64,000 nt of DNA from Berghia stephanieae (Eukaryota; Mollusca; Gastropoda; Nudibranchia; Aeolidiidae). Shown here piece by piece: positions 44,701 through 54,260 of the stretch. The first letter of the stretch is position 1. Each line of letters starts with the position of its first letter. The position numbers and the translations under genes were made by a program. Under the pieces are notes generated by a model, which saw nothing but the letters and a program-made list of their open reading frames with translations, searched no databases and was not told the origin of the DNA. The DNA lies in the NCBI GenBank assembly GCA_034508935.3, contig CM067443.1, forward strand, positions 1,458,717 to 1,522,716, read 5' to 3'.

Positions 44701-45856
44701 TTGGATGGCCCTGGCTCAGGGTCGTATGGAAATGTTATGCGGGGTGACACTTTGCCTCGCATTTTTGGGACTCCTTGTTGTCCCTGCTGTTGATGTTGGT
44801 GTTGATGCTGCTGTTGTTGCTGTAGTTGTAGCTGTTGTTGTTGCAATCTCCTTGCTCTCTCCATGTCATCCTCTGCACCATCCGAATCAGAATCGCTCCT
44901 AAATACTTCAGTTTTGGGGATTTTAATTTTCAACTCCCCCATTGGTTCATCCTTGGTCTGTGTTCCTTTATTGAATACTGTCTGCCTCTCAGTCCTGCCC
45001 AAAAGGAAAAACTTGAATGTACCTATAGGTCGCCTTGGGGCGAGCTGAGTGTGTGACAGATACTTGTGCTTGAATTTAGGTAAAGTCATTGACTCTTGTC
45101 CCTGAGATCCGGACAAAGAGCCATGAGGAAAAGCAGAGTGCCTTTCAAGATTCATGGCACCAGAGAGATATGCTTGCTGAGATATACTGGCTCCGTCTTC
45201 TACTTTATAAGATCTTGGTGACAAAGAAGGTAGATGATGGCTGCTTCCATTGTGGGATGAACCCTGCATGACTGAAGAGTGTGGAATATTGTTAAAGTTG
45301 CTACTACTCATGCCCGGCGAAGTAGAGCCTAGAGGGGATGACTTGCTGTAACTTTTTGAGGATCCCTGATCTTGGAAAGAGGCTGCATCAAAGTGAGATT
45401 GAAGACTGCTCCGAGATGATGGTTGAAAAGTGTTGTTGTTGCAGATAAAGAAGTTGCTATACTAGAATACAGTGCCTGACTACTTTTGGACAATTCACTT
45501 CCACCACTGCTTGAGACAATTGTACTAAAACTTGGCAGACGATCAATCATCCCAGATGCTGGGGAGGGAATTGGCATTGGAAGGTGAGGACTTTGATCGG
45601 ATGGGAATTCGCTGAAGCGACTACGGAAAGAACTAGAGTTGAGACTTGACATCGATGGCATGGAAGCCTGCTGGGAATAGTTCATGTGAAAAGGTGGCAT
45701 TCCATAGGAGCTACCGCGCTGGTTTTGTGGAAAAACAGGCCCCCCACCGGCAAATGCCATTCCAGCTTGGAGATCTGCAGGTAATGTACTCGGGAAATCA
45801 ACAGGACCATAATCTTCCCCGGGAAATTGAAACGTAGATGGAGGCAAATTGTCCAT
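36117..45856 (-). CDS. C2H2 zinc-finger protein, ZNF710/ZNF366-like (gene span, 5 coding exons)
   Basis: Exons (minus strand): 45865-43953 (ATG at 45856), 42027-41668, 41068-40834, 38226-38125 and 36872-36117 (TAA at 36119-36117), about 1,119 residues. Fingers 1-3 (about residues 528-605) begin VNVGNVKRWQCNEC and include YTTKHNLVMHVLDH and FKQLSHLNTHMLTH. Fingers 4-9 (about 716-877) include CTECGMDF, SFNQRANLQRHKLIH, FTQPQTLKAHMVVH and FTLKGNLNRHKKVKHG. This order and wording match vertebrate ZNF710, as I recall it, finger for finger. A Ser-rich N terminus, two Gln/His-rich stretches and an acidic tail (GEMDIEDDDWVPGAKRR) flank the fingers. Presumed nuclear DNA-binding regulator; target unknown. 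Odd points: finger 3 lacks its last His, finger 9 has C-x-C, and three apparent one-base frame breaks lie in exons 1 and 5. The family name is inferred; ZNF366 is the alternative. Confidence 0.85.
36873..38124 (-). other. Intron 4 of the zinc-finger gene
   Basis: AT-rich. A 3' fragment of a family D SINE lies on the minus strand at 37534-37582 (in reverse: TTGTAAAGCGCTTTGAGCAC, TTTAGTGGATATTGCC). Otherwise nothing recognised. Confidence 0.7.
38125..38226 (-). CDS. Zinc-finger gene, exon 4: fingers 8 (end) and 9 (start)
   Basis: Acceptor TTCCCTAG, donor AAAG|GTTAGC, 102 nt. Encodes KEFGRYHNLQGHMHIHTNSK and PYVCFCGSTFTLK. The finger-9 cysteines are one residue apart (C-F-C), whereas C-x2-C is usual, so either a codon is missing or the finger is unusual. 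Confidence 0.93.
38319..38420. repeat. (GAA)n microsatellite
   Basis: About 33 copies of GAA with one short interruption, in a zinc-finger gene intron; TTC in the transcript sense. Confidence 0.98.
38521..38925. repeat. Tandem duplication of about 200 bp
   Basis: Copy 1 (38521-38722) and copy 2 (38735-38925) share CTGGACAAAATTGT, GGTTGGCAAGCCTG, CAGTACAGACTGAGCACAGG and TTTTGTTGGTCTTTCTT, each followed by an A-run. About 90 percent alike by eye. Confidence 0.85.
39074..40209 (+). repeat. 54-bp G-rich minisatellite, about 21 copies
   Basis: The unit has a G5-A-G7 block followed by TTGAAAGCTATACCAGCAAA and CTGTCAGCAATGTCAGG. Most units are 54 bp; a sub-array at about 39835-40020 has one G fewer (53 bp). 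Copies are otherwise nearly identical. Because 54 is a multiple of three and the unit lacks stops, long Gly/Ser and Cys/Gln frames appear on both strands and are artefacts. It lies in the intron between exons 3 and 4 of the zinc-finger gene. Confidence 0.97.
40270..40609 (-). mobile_element. Young family B retroposon
   Basis: 340 bp in reverse orientation, flanked by the direct repeat CACAAAGAAACT at 40258-40269 and 40610-40621. It starts GTTGGATGGGAGCATCACC, about 8 bp shorter at its 5' end than the other two copies, and ends with GGTCTCT...AGAGACC, TAAAGCAACAAAC and a long A-rich tail. It sits 61 bp beyond the 54-bp minisatellite. Confidence 0.94.
40834..41068 (-). CDS. Zinc-finger gene, exon 3: fingers 5 (end) to 8 (start)
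   Basis: Acceptor CTATACAG, donor TGTG|GTGGGT, 235 nt. Encodes EHHLKAHQFTH, then SCETCGRSFNQRANLQRH, KCNMCDKTFTQPQTLKAH and the start of finger 8 (YECTICG). The split Gly codon joins to exon 4. Confidence 0.95.
41069..41667 (-). other. Intron 2 of the zinc-finger gene
   Basis: AT-rich, no repeat or coding signal recognised. Confidence 0.7.
41668..42027 (-). CDS. Zinc-finger gene, exon 2: Gln/His linker and finger 4
   Basis: Acceptor CCTTTCCAG, donor ATGAAG|GTAGGT, 360 nt, phase 0. Encodes QIIPQLLQTTVKQRRDSNQ, a Gln/His/Pro-rich linker, an acidic stretch (GSEDIKDDKNQLDVG), finger 4 (SCRYCDRRFKYPSQLKDHM) and the first half of finger 5 (CTECGMDFMK). Confidence 0.92.
42390..42620 (+). mobile_element. 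tRNA-derived SINE, family D, best copy
   Basis: The tRNA-like head carries CTATGTGGTCTAGTGGTATG (A-box region) and GGTCCTGGGTTTGAGCC (B-box). Then GCATAGTTGAGTCCTTGG, ACTCAGGTGTAAAATG, GTACAGCGCTTTGAGCAC and GGATATTGCGCTATATAA. It lies in the intron between the first and second coding exons of the zinc-finger gene, opposite to its transcription. Confidence 0.9.
43143..43330. repeat. (GAA)n/(GGA)n purine tract
   Basis: Nearly pure purine run of about 190 bp: GAA repeats, an A-run and GGA repeats. TTC in the sense of the zinc-finger gene. Poly-Ser/Phe/Leu reverse frames are artefacts. Confidence 0.97.
43440..43640 (-). repeat. Dispersed repeat H, fragment
   Basis: Shares TTGGTTTCTACAG, GCAATTGTTTGCTACCCTTT and CAATCACTGCTGG with 56.87-56.99 kb. 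Nature of the family unknown; strand is arbitrary. Confidence 0.55.
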
Positions 45857-45865
45857 TGAGATTAC
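43953..45865 (-). CDS. Zinc-finger gene, first coding exon (start to finger 3)
   Basis: Acceptor CTCCATATAG at 45866; ATG at 45856 follows nine bases of 5' UTR, so an untranslated exon lies upstream. It reads MDNLPPSTFQFPGEDYG onward, Ser/Met/Pro-rich. Around 45425-45470, at a CAACAACAAC stretch, the sensible frame changes; downstream it continues SPGMSSSNFNNIPHSS, a Gln/His tract and fingers 1-3, ending SSSKPEPG|GTAAGT. One base appears to be missing at the change. Finger 3 runs HLKRHMSVSE, so Ser sits where the fourth zinc ligand should be. Confidence 0.88.
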
Positions 45866-48245
45866 CTATATGGAGAAGGAAAGATAAAAAATTAGAAAAG
45901 GATGTGTGAAGATAAATAGCTCTTTTCATATTTGGATATTTTTATTATTCCTGGAGCTAGTAGTTATGAGCAAGATCATTCGCCAACTACTAAAAACTTG
46001 CAGCCAACAAGAAAAGCTTGTTCAGTAAAAATGTGTATTTGGATGGTAATGTCACAATATCCTAACTTCCACACACATTTAAGTATGAAATAATAGTAAT
46101 GATTGAGAAGATCAGATTTTTCTCCCTTTTTGTCCACACACACCATGAAAATTCCCCTGGAAAAAAAATGTGTGAAACATTTCGGTGACCAAAAATCAAT
46201 GTTTGACCAACTACCACCACTACTCAAAAGATTAGAAACAAAAGAAGACTAAAATTTGAAAAGAAAAAAATTGTAATTCACAATATGGCTAAATAGACAA
46301 TGCCATATGTCCTTAACACGCTACTGATTTTAAACATGTAACAAAAAAAAAACTGTCCAGACACCAGGCAAAATTTACTTTTAACTTTATTTTCTTTTTA
46401 AAGACTACAAGCACATCTTTTTCATTGTAATTTAGAATCATGACATCATGTATAGAGTATTTCTCACTGCATCCTTTGATATAGACCAATCCACCCAGTC
46501 AACTGGTCTTGGTAAAAGGTTTTAAAATTTAAAAGTTCTGTTGACTGGGTGAAATCACTTGTACAGCAGATGCAGATAATTGGAATGCTGCTACTGCTAT
46601 ATATTGGAAAGTTGATTAATTGGAACGATCACCCTGCGACAGGATTTATGCTATAATAATAATTATTGGTTAACTGAGATGCACGCTGGTTAGTTGGAAC
46701 AAATCAAGAGTATCATCATACGTTTCTGCCCTTAGTTTTCAATTAACCCTAACAAAAATCTCTTCATTTTTTTAGACAATTATGAAGGTATTTAATATTA
46801 AATTACAGTCAAGTCTGTGTGAGACAGAACAGAAAAATTATGTTACAGACAGGCATCTGTCTCACAGACGTCTTCATTCTTGCCCCAGAAGAGTCCCTAA
46901 AGTTCACAGCACGTAATCATATCCAACCCCACAGCCCTACTAATCCTTTTTTATGTTAGATAACCCACAACTAACGATGGGTACTTATTTGTAATCTTCC
47001 TTAATAATGCAAGCTAAAAAAAAATCTGTTTCTGCATTTGTCTTTGTTTAGTTCCTGTTGTTGACTTTGTGGGTGTTCACTTCTTTTTAACCCTTTCCTT
47101 CTAACATGTTCTATGCTTGCTCATGATGCACTCCACAGTTGTAAATAAACTTCAGATACTGACATTGATTCATGATTTTGGATTTGATTTAATTTTTGAT
47201 TCATTTACTAACCAATATCAATATCAATAACCCACTATTGCAGTTCATTATCAATAGTAGCCAATGAACAAAACCTTTTGAAAGAATTTCCCAAATCCAT
47301 TTCTTAACATGACATTTGTGCATTCTCAAGAATGTTCCCAAGAACAAAAACTCTGCCCTCATTTCATTAACTTGCGTGAATTTATAGTGAATTGCTGTGG
47401 GTGTGATGATTATAAAGAATGCATAAGCCGATAGATGATCATCATATCAAAGCCAAGGTCGTAACCAGGTGAGATTGTCCTTGTAAAAGGCTCTTGACTC
47501 ACATTCTCTCACCATACTCAGATGTAAAATGAGTAACTGGTCATTAACAGCGTTGTCTGTCAGAAAAAAATTGTAATATCACCTTAAAGGCATCATGTCT
47601 CATCATACATGCTAAGTTTTACTGTTGGCGAGAACCCCTTGCAATCAGCATTGTTTTATTGAGAAATAATCATTTTTGTTGTTATAGTTACTGGACACAT
47701 TTTTAATACTTTAAATTAATTATTATTATAACATTTTTTAAAAACAACATCGGTACCATTCAATGTGTTATCGACAAACACTTATATGTACACGTCGATT
47801 GTTATAATTTATAATTTATATTTTATCATTATCATCAGTGTATTCGTTTAAGGGTGTCTTTATCTTTTTATTCTTTTTTTTTTTGTTTATTCTTGTTGTT
47901 CTTGTTGCTTTTCAAAAACTAATTATCATATGTATTAAAAAAACTTCGATTTTAATTTACTAAAATTATTTATTTATTTATATTTTGGTCATTGTGATCG
48001 ATATTTGTGTGTCATGTTTCTTTTTTTTACCTTTTATTTTTTAATCATCATCATTATTATTTAATTATTATCATTGTATAAACGTACATCGGTAATCACG
48101 AAGCAATGTGCAAAACTACAATCTAAAACTCATGGATGTAGATGGGTATATTCATAGAAAATAAGATGAGATGCCTCTTTTTTCTGTGAGTCTATTTCTA
48201 CACTGCACGTTCACACCCCCAAGGGCGGTACATAAAAACGGTGGT
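45866..48245. other. No coding exon recognised; upstream intron of the zinc-finger gene
   Basis: Contains a perfect 12-bp inverted repeat CACCCAGTCAAC / GTTGACTGGGTG at 46492-46503 and 46540-46551, a family D SINE at 47455-47660, and AT-rich sequence with A/T-rich microsatellite patches near 47.9-48.1 kb. The start codon of the zinc-finger gene lies just inside an exon, so its untranslated first exon must lie upstream of here. Confidence 0.6.
47455..47660 (+). mobile_element. tRNA-derived SINE, family D (head lost)
   Basis: Body blocks TTGTCCTTGTAAAAGGCTC, TACTCAGATGTAAAATGAG, AACAGCGTTGTCTGTC, GGCATCATGTCTC and ACTGTTGGCGAG in D-family order. The tRNA-like head and the extreme tail are degraded. 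Confidence 0.8.
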
Positions 48246-49485
48246 TTAATTAAACCAAAGCATTTGACAGTGTTCCACATCAACGCCTTATTAAGAAACT
48301 TGGATCATATGGCATCAGTTCATGTTTGCTAGCTTGGATCTCAGATTTCCTGATTGGGAGAAGACAGCGTGTTAGGGTGAACGGCAGTTTTTCGGACTGG
48401 GCACCAGTATCGAGTGGTGTTCCGCAGGGAAGCTGCCTTGGTCCAGTTTTGTTTGTAATATTTATTAACGATCTTCCAGACGTTGTGGACTCTCTGTGCC
48501 AAATGTATGCAGATGACACTAAGGTGTTCTCTAGAGTAGACAAGGAAGAGTTCATAACTCAGCTCCAAAGTGATCTTGACAGCTTGGTACAGTGGGCTGA
48601 TAAATGGCAGCTTAGGTTTAATGCAGACAAGTGCCATGTCTTGCACTTGGGATATAGAAACCCACACCATCAGTACACAATGAGAAATCATGACTCTAGC
48701 GAGACTGTCATACTTCAGCCTACTGAAGAGGAAAAAGATTTAGGTGTGTTAGTAGATCAGGAACTGAAGTTCTCTAAGCACATAGAAACCCAAGTAAATA
48801 AAGCAAACAGAATCGTTGGCCTCATTAGGAGGTCGTTCACTCATCTTGATAGAGATAACATGAGACAATTGTTCACTGCACTTGTACGTCCCCACTTGGA
48901 ATTTGGCAATGTAGCATGGCACCACGACTACAGAAAAACAAAGACCTCATAGTCATAGAAAGTGTTCTAAGACGCGCAACTCGGGTCATTCCGGGATTCA
49001 AAGATCTAGAATACACAGAAAGACTGAAAAAGATAAGAATACCTAGCATGCAGTATAGGAGAGACAGAGGAGACCTAATTGAAGCGTACAAATACACACA
49101 TAATTTATACTATGTTAGCACGAGCCCTCTAAATCTTGATTCCACCAGCACCACCAGAGGACACAGATTCAAACTCTCCAAAGAAAGGTGTTCTCTAAAC
49201 CTTAGGCAGAACTTTTTCTCAGTTAGGGTAGTCGACAAATGGAACCGCCTGCCTGCAACAGTTGTCGACGCCCCTTCATTGCAGGCATTCAAGTGCCGTC
49301 TTGATGCTCATGTTGAAACAGAAAAATACTGTTTGTAAAGTTAAATTCAGACACCTCCTTCCACTATGTGGCATGCCCAGTTTTGAGAGACTGAATTATA
49401 TACGTTCACGAATGCAAAAGAGCAGATAAAAGGCTGTAAAAGCCTACATAAATCTGGACTTATATAATATCATATCATATCAATT
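48246..49485 (+). mobile_element. LINE, 5'-truncated, reverse transcriptase nearly intact (CR1/Jockey group)
   Basis: The frame opens at about 48254 with TKAFDSVPHQRLIKKLG and runs through WISDFLIGRRQRVRVNGS, SSGVPQGSCLGPVLFV, the catalytic MYADDTKVF, LRFNADKCHVLHLGYR, KDLGVLVDQELKFSKHIE and LVRPHLEFGNVAWH. A single missing C at about 48919-48924 shifts the frame; the rest (RLQKNKDL, VLRRATRVIPGFKDLEYTE, YRRDRGDLIEAYKYTH, FFSVRVVDKWNRLPATVV) continues to a stop at 49338. A short 3' UTR ends in repeated TCATATCATATC. The endonuclease and the 5' RT part are absent. The sequence blocks fit CR1-like LINEs; clade not proven. Confidence 0.9.
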
Positions 49486-49594
49486 AATTCTATTAATATT
49501 TATTGTCATATTGTAATTCGTACTTCCATACAAAGGGGTATTCTATTTCATGTCCCATCATTGTTTTTGTTTATTCATCTTAACTACTCCATTC

Positions 49595-49700
49595 CCACAT
49601 ATCTCATTCGTCCTTAGTGTTTTATTCATGTTTTGTTGATAAAGGGGAAACCCGAAACATCCATAGTATCTGTCTTCGTCTTATAAATTTAAGCTTACAC
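49595..49700 (+). repeat. Single arm of repeat F
   Basis: Shares TCTCATTCGTCCTTAGTG, TTTTGTTGATAAAGGGGAAA and CCCGAAACATCC with the right arm of the palindrome at 22.5 kb. Confidence 0.75.
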
Positions 49701-51649
49701 TTCAACACTTATCATTATATTTTTCTTCGAGCCTCAAGCAGCAAGTTTCATTAATTAACCAGCACCGACAACAGAGGTGCAAAATGGAGGTGCATTTTTG
49801 TAATGGAGGTGCATAAAAAGGACACCTTAATTTAATCATGACGAATTATAATGTACAGTAACGTTGTCTTTACTAGGCATGTACAACACTTGTTTTAATT
49901 TTAATAATTGGCAAACATAGTATAGTAGATACATCATAATAAAATGTTATTGATTCGTTTGTGAGTGCGCAGCTTATTTCCAAATAATTAAAAACAGTAA
50001 GTATCATTGGTTGTTGATATCTATCCAGTAATGACATTTAAAAAAATTGTCTTTTTATATTTTTTTTAAGTTTCACGTCTTTCTGATTCTGAAAATAAAA
50101 TAAAATCCCAATTTCCCCATCTTCTCCCCAAATCCACACCAAATTTTCATTTATCAATATCTATAGATTTATTGTTCACCAATGAAAAATATGCAAAGCC
50201 TTGTCTCTGGCAGGGGGAAGGGTAAATTCTAATTCAAATAAATTAGCAAACCTTTGGAATCTGAGTCAGTGAATTGCTTTTTTATGAGCAGTCTGGAGAC
50301 TTGGTGGAGGGGAGGGGGCGGGAAAAAATAAAGTACGGTAGTCTATCTATTGACTATTGATCGAGGAGAGAAAGCTGAAACAAATGTGTATGTAGAACTT
50401 AGTGTATAATACTCGATGCTTTGATATTATCAAAATAGCGAAGCCGTAAAAAAATAATTGATTCTAGATAAAATGCCGGCCCAAGAAGACTCAGCGGCAA
50501 GTAAATGTATCAAAATCGCACTACAATAGTGCGGTCGGGGGGAGAAGGACGGAAAGGAACAGGGAATATGGAGGAAAATGGCGTCGGAACTGATTAGCAG
50601 CTTGATGAGAGGAAAATGAATAAAAACTTTAAATTTGCCTTTTGCATTTAAACTTGATAACTATTTTACAAGCAAATTAAATGTAAAGAATCGATTGGTA
50701 TACATCCCACATGCGTACTTACTGTATGCACATAATTATTTACAAAATACAGACAGTTTGGCGAGGGTATGTAATGGATGGAGTGAAGGAAGCAGTTGTT
50801 CTTCCCCTACGCGCAATGATATACTACAAATGAATATTTTCATAGAGTGTCTAATATTAAAAATACATTACTACAGATTCTGTAATTTGCAATTTATATA
50901 GCATTCAAAGATTTTTAAAAATCCATTTCCCGTTTTTGTAAGATAAGTCAAGTGTCATTTTTAAGGATTATTTTACAGCGTAAGGTTAAGACCCAAATTC
51001 AGTAAATTATGTGTGATTGGGTTTAAGAACAAAAACAGTGAAAACGTCACAAAGGCAACGGACCAATGAATGAAGCTTGATTCTCTGTCTGTTTGGTGTC
51101 CGCGACGAGTCTGATTGTTTTCTTTTTCTTCCAATGTACAGTAAACTCTTGTTATTGCTCAACGTTGGAAAACGCTGTTGTCAGTTCTGTCTATACCACA
51201 GAGGATGCGGTCTTTACATAAAAAGGACAGATTTAAGAAATTGATGGAAATTTTACGGATTTATGTTTGTTTATTATGACTCGTGAAGTATTTGTCAAAA
51301 TCTGACACTGACCCTTAGGGCCGAATTTTTATGTAATAAGCCTACATATCTTAGCGTAAAGCACCTACTTAGAGCACCTCATTTCTTACCAGTTACATGC
51401 AGCACCAGCTTCTTATTAATAATATGATGTTACACTACAAAGTTATGTACGTTCATGCCAGTTCATGTTTTTAAATTTGTGAATGCCTCTAATAAAAAAA
51501 AAAAAAACAATAGTGACGGAGAGAAGTTCAAAGCATTGCCGTGTCCATACAAACAACCCATGATCATTCATTCACAGAAATGTCTTAAAATGGCAGTTCT
51601 AAATGTTTTTAAATGCAATCTTCTCTATTCCAGATCCCTCAAATGAGAT
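49701..51649. other. No coding exon recognised; upstream region of the zinc-finger gene
   Basis: Mostly AT-rich. The 50290-50640 part is the least AT-rich and is listed separately. Around 51030-51065, AACGTCAC and ACCAATGAATG motifs (CRE-half and CCAAT-like) occur, with no transcript evidence. Confidence 0.5.
50290..50640 (-). promoter_or_regulatory. Possible promoter/first exon of the zinc-finger gene
   Basis: A GC- and CpG-richer island in AT-rich surroundings, with GGAGGGGAGGGGGCGGG and AAAATGGCGTC (on the minus strand GCCATTTT, a YY1-type motif often found near start sites). The coding ATG at 45856 lies just inside an internal exon, so a promoter a few kb upstream is expected. This is inference from position and composition only. 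Confidence 0.25.
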
Positions 51650-52312
51650 GTTAGCATTTATGCTAAAGAGCCTTCGAAGGTAAGGGTCATAGAGAATGTT
51701 ACGGACAGCAATGGGGTGAATAGAATTTCCGTGAAGGTGGGTGGGTTGTATTTGCACGACATCTACAAACCACTTAGAGCGACTTGGACTACACCACCGG
51801 TCCGGTTGTTAGCCATCCTTCCATCTGTCTGGGAGACTTTGATAGCCACCACCACGAGTGGGGCTACCGTGACTGCAATGAGGCAGGAAGACAACTCCAC
51901 TCATGGATGGACTGTAACGATCTTCACCTAGTGTATATCCTACGGCCAAGGGAACCTTCAGGGTCACCCGCCATAAGAAGAAGTATACTCCTGATCTCAC
52001 CCTCGTCACGACGTGAGCGAACAGGGAACCACTTTTGGTGAAGCAGACAGTCCTTGGCAACTTCCCGCATAGCCAGCACAGGCCGGTCCTTGTCACAGCG
52101 GGGGTGACAATCCCGAGGGTGCAGTATCTCCCACTCTGCAGATAGAACTTCAAGAAGGCTAACTGGGAGGAATTTAGTTTCTATATCGAGCAGGTCTGCC
52201 CTGCTACCCCTCCCAAGTCCGAGGACATAACCAGAGCCTTCTGGTTAAGAGCGCTCACATCTCTATTCCACGGGGCAAACGAAATTCTATACCCCCTGCT
52301 AGACGGAAGATG
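51650..52312 (+). mobile_element. LINE fragment: endonuclease region
   Basis: Fragments of translated sequence include CLGDFDSHHHEWGYRDCNEA and GRQLHSWMDCNDLHLVY, the GDFNxHH block of an APE-type LINE endonuclease, then NFKKANWEEFSFYIEQVCP. Frame changes and stops are frequent, and the fragment ends where a second LINE begins. Confidence 0.8.
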
Positions 52313-53250
52313 GATTTGGTGCCCGAATGGCATCCACGATGTAACAATGTATTGGATTTTCTCAATATAATTGAGGCACAAAACTATGTCCAACTCATCA
52401 CAGTACCAACACATGAAAAGGGAAATACGTCAGACCTCATAATTAAACACCGTGATGACACTTTGTTGAATAACACCCACGTACAAAGTAACCACATATC
52501 AGACCATCAATCTCTTTTATTTGAATTGAATTTGGAAAAAAAAACGAAACCCACAAAAAAGACAGTAACATATCGAAAATATAAGTCATTAGATATTGAG
52601 AAATTTTAAAATGACCTAATTACATCGGGTTTTCCAACCAAAGTTGAACGTGCATACACAGCAGATGAAAAAGTTTCTATTTTTAACGAAATTATGTCTG
52701 AACTTCTTGATCACCACGCTCCGTTGTCAACCAAAGTTATCACCATAAGACCTGACACATCATGGTTCACTTAGGAAATTCGATTGTCAAAGCTGATGAG
52801 ACGAGAAGCGGAAGAAACATGACGGAAAACAAGACTCACGATACATAGAGAGTAGAGAGTTATATTATAAACAAGCACGAACTGCAACTAACACTCTGAT
52901 AATCGAAACCAAAAGAAAATCTATTAGAGACAAGGTGAACGATAGTAAAGGCAACAGTGAGAAGCTTTTTATTTTTAATGTCCTGAACGGTTTGATGACA
53001 GTTGATAGTAGGGAAAAGGTACTGCCATCACACCAAAACAAACCAGAACTGGCAGAGCGCTTCGATGATTACTTCGTTAATAAAATTTCTACCACTCGAT
53101 CCACATGGACAACACAGTCAACACCTCTGAATATGAGGATAGCATACCACCTATATCATGCTCACTGTCCAAGTTTACTTCTATAAAATTATCTAAAATA
53201 TATTTGAACTCAAGTTTTAGAAAATTTGTAACTCAAAATTTGCAAAACAG
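52313..53250 (+). mobile_element. LINE fragment: endonuclease C terminus and linker (CR1/Jockey-like)
   Basis: Reads LDFLNIIEAQNYVQLITVPT, HEKGNTSDLIIKHRDDTLL, NHISDHQSLLFELNL and KKTVTYRKYKSLDIEKF, then a stop. Further pieces follow (SIFNEIMSELLDHHAPLSTK, VLPSHQNKPELAERFDDYF, VNKISTTRS) just before the expected reverse transcriptase, which is absent. Interrupted by several stops and frame changes. Its style differs from the fragment before it, so these are two elements. Confidence 0.85.
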
Positions 53251-53334
53251 TTCTTTAGAAATAGATAATATGACATAGACCGGGTCTAATACTTTTTTCA
53301 TTGAGGCGAGAACACTTTTATTTGAAATAACCAC

Positions 53335-53575
53335 CGATTAAAATTATGTCCCCTATGTGACTCAATGCACTGCCTCAGAACAGTTTTATGTCGGGGATGA
53401 TTTAGATAGTACATTTATTACCAGAAATATAAGGATTGATCTAACATTTTTTTTATTAGGAAGAAAAAAGTATAAAATCTGAAAGAGCTAAAAAGTAAAT
53501 TGCCATACATACATACCTCTGACCATTTTAACTTTAACTTTACTTTTCACCGCCTGGTTCATCCCTACATAAGAT
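53335..53575 (-). repeat. Dispersed repeat H
   Basis: Shares CAATGCACTGCCTCAGAACA, TATGTCGGGGATG, TTTAACTTTACTTTTCACCG and CCTGGTTCATCCC with 56.67-57.11 kb and partly with 35.81-35.90 kb. Within the family AAAAGTGAATT and AAATTCACTTTT form an inverted pair. Class unknown; strand is arbitrary. Confidence 0.6.
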
Positions 53576-53888
53576 AAGATATTAACTTTATTTACCCAGG
53601 GAGATTTATTTACTCTGGACATTTACATTGGGTATTGCCATAGACTAATGCATTTCTGAAAATAATAAAGCAAATAAATAATAACAAAGAAATACAATGA
53701 CAATGAAATAAACCAACAAATAGCTTAAGAAAACTAACACCCGAATTCCGTACCTTTTTATTAGATTTACATAATATGATAATACCATATTATAGGAGAC
53801 GATTGGTCCAAAATGTTACTGTACTGTTTAAATACTGCGCCTCGAAGACTCAGGTTTGAGATTTTTAACATGAGTGTATGTATTTCTT

Positions 53889-54260
53889 AGTGTGTGTGTA
53901 TGTGTGTGTGTGTTTTGTGTGTGTGTGTGTGTGTGTGTTTGACTATGTGGTCTTGTGGTATGACACTCGCTTTCGGATCGGAAGGTCCTGGGCTCGAGAC
54001 TCGCTAGGCGCATAATTGGAAAAAGGCTCTTTACTCACATTCTCTCATCGTACTCAGGTATAACAATCTTGCAGGCGTCATGTCTCGTTCTACACGTTAC
54101 GTATTGCTGTTGGTCAAGGAGCTTTTGTAAAACGCTTTGAGCACGTTTAGTGGATGTTGCACTATATAAAAGCTCACGTTTTTTGAGCTTATGTGTGTGT
54201 AATATGTGTGTGTGTTTGTGTGTATGTGTGTGTTTGTGTGTGTGTTTTGTGTGTGTATAA
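53889..54260 (+). mobile_element. Family D SINE (53940-54175) between two (GT)n tracts
   Basis: The SINE has CTATGTGGTCTTGTGGTATG, GGTCCTGGGCTCGAG, ACTCAGGTATAACAATC, AACGCTTTGAGCACG and GCACTATATAAAAGCTC. (GT)n tracts lie directly on both sides (53889-53939 and 54186-54257), as if the SINE had inserted into one GT microsatellite that later grew on both sides. Confidence 0.85.
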
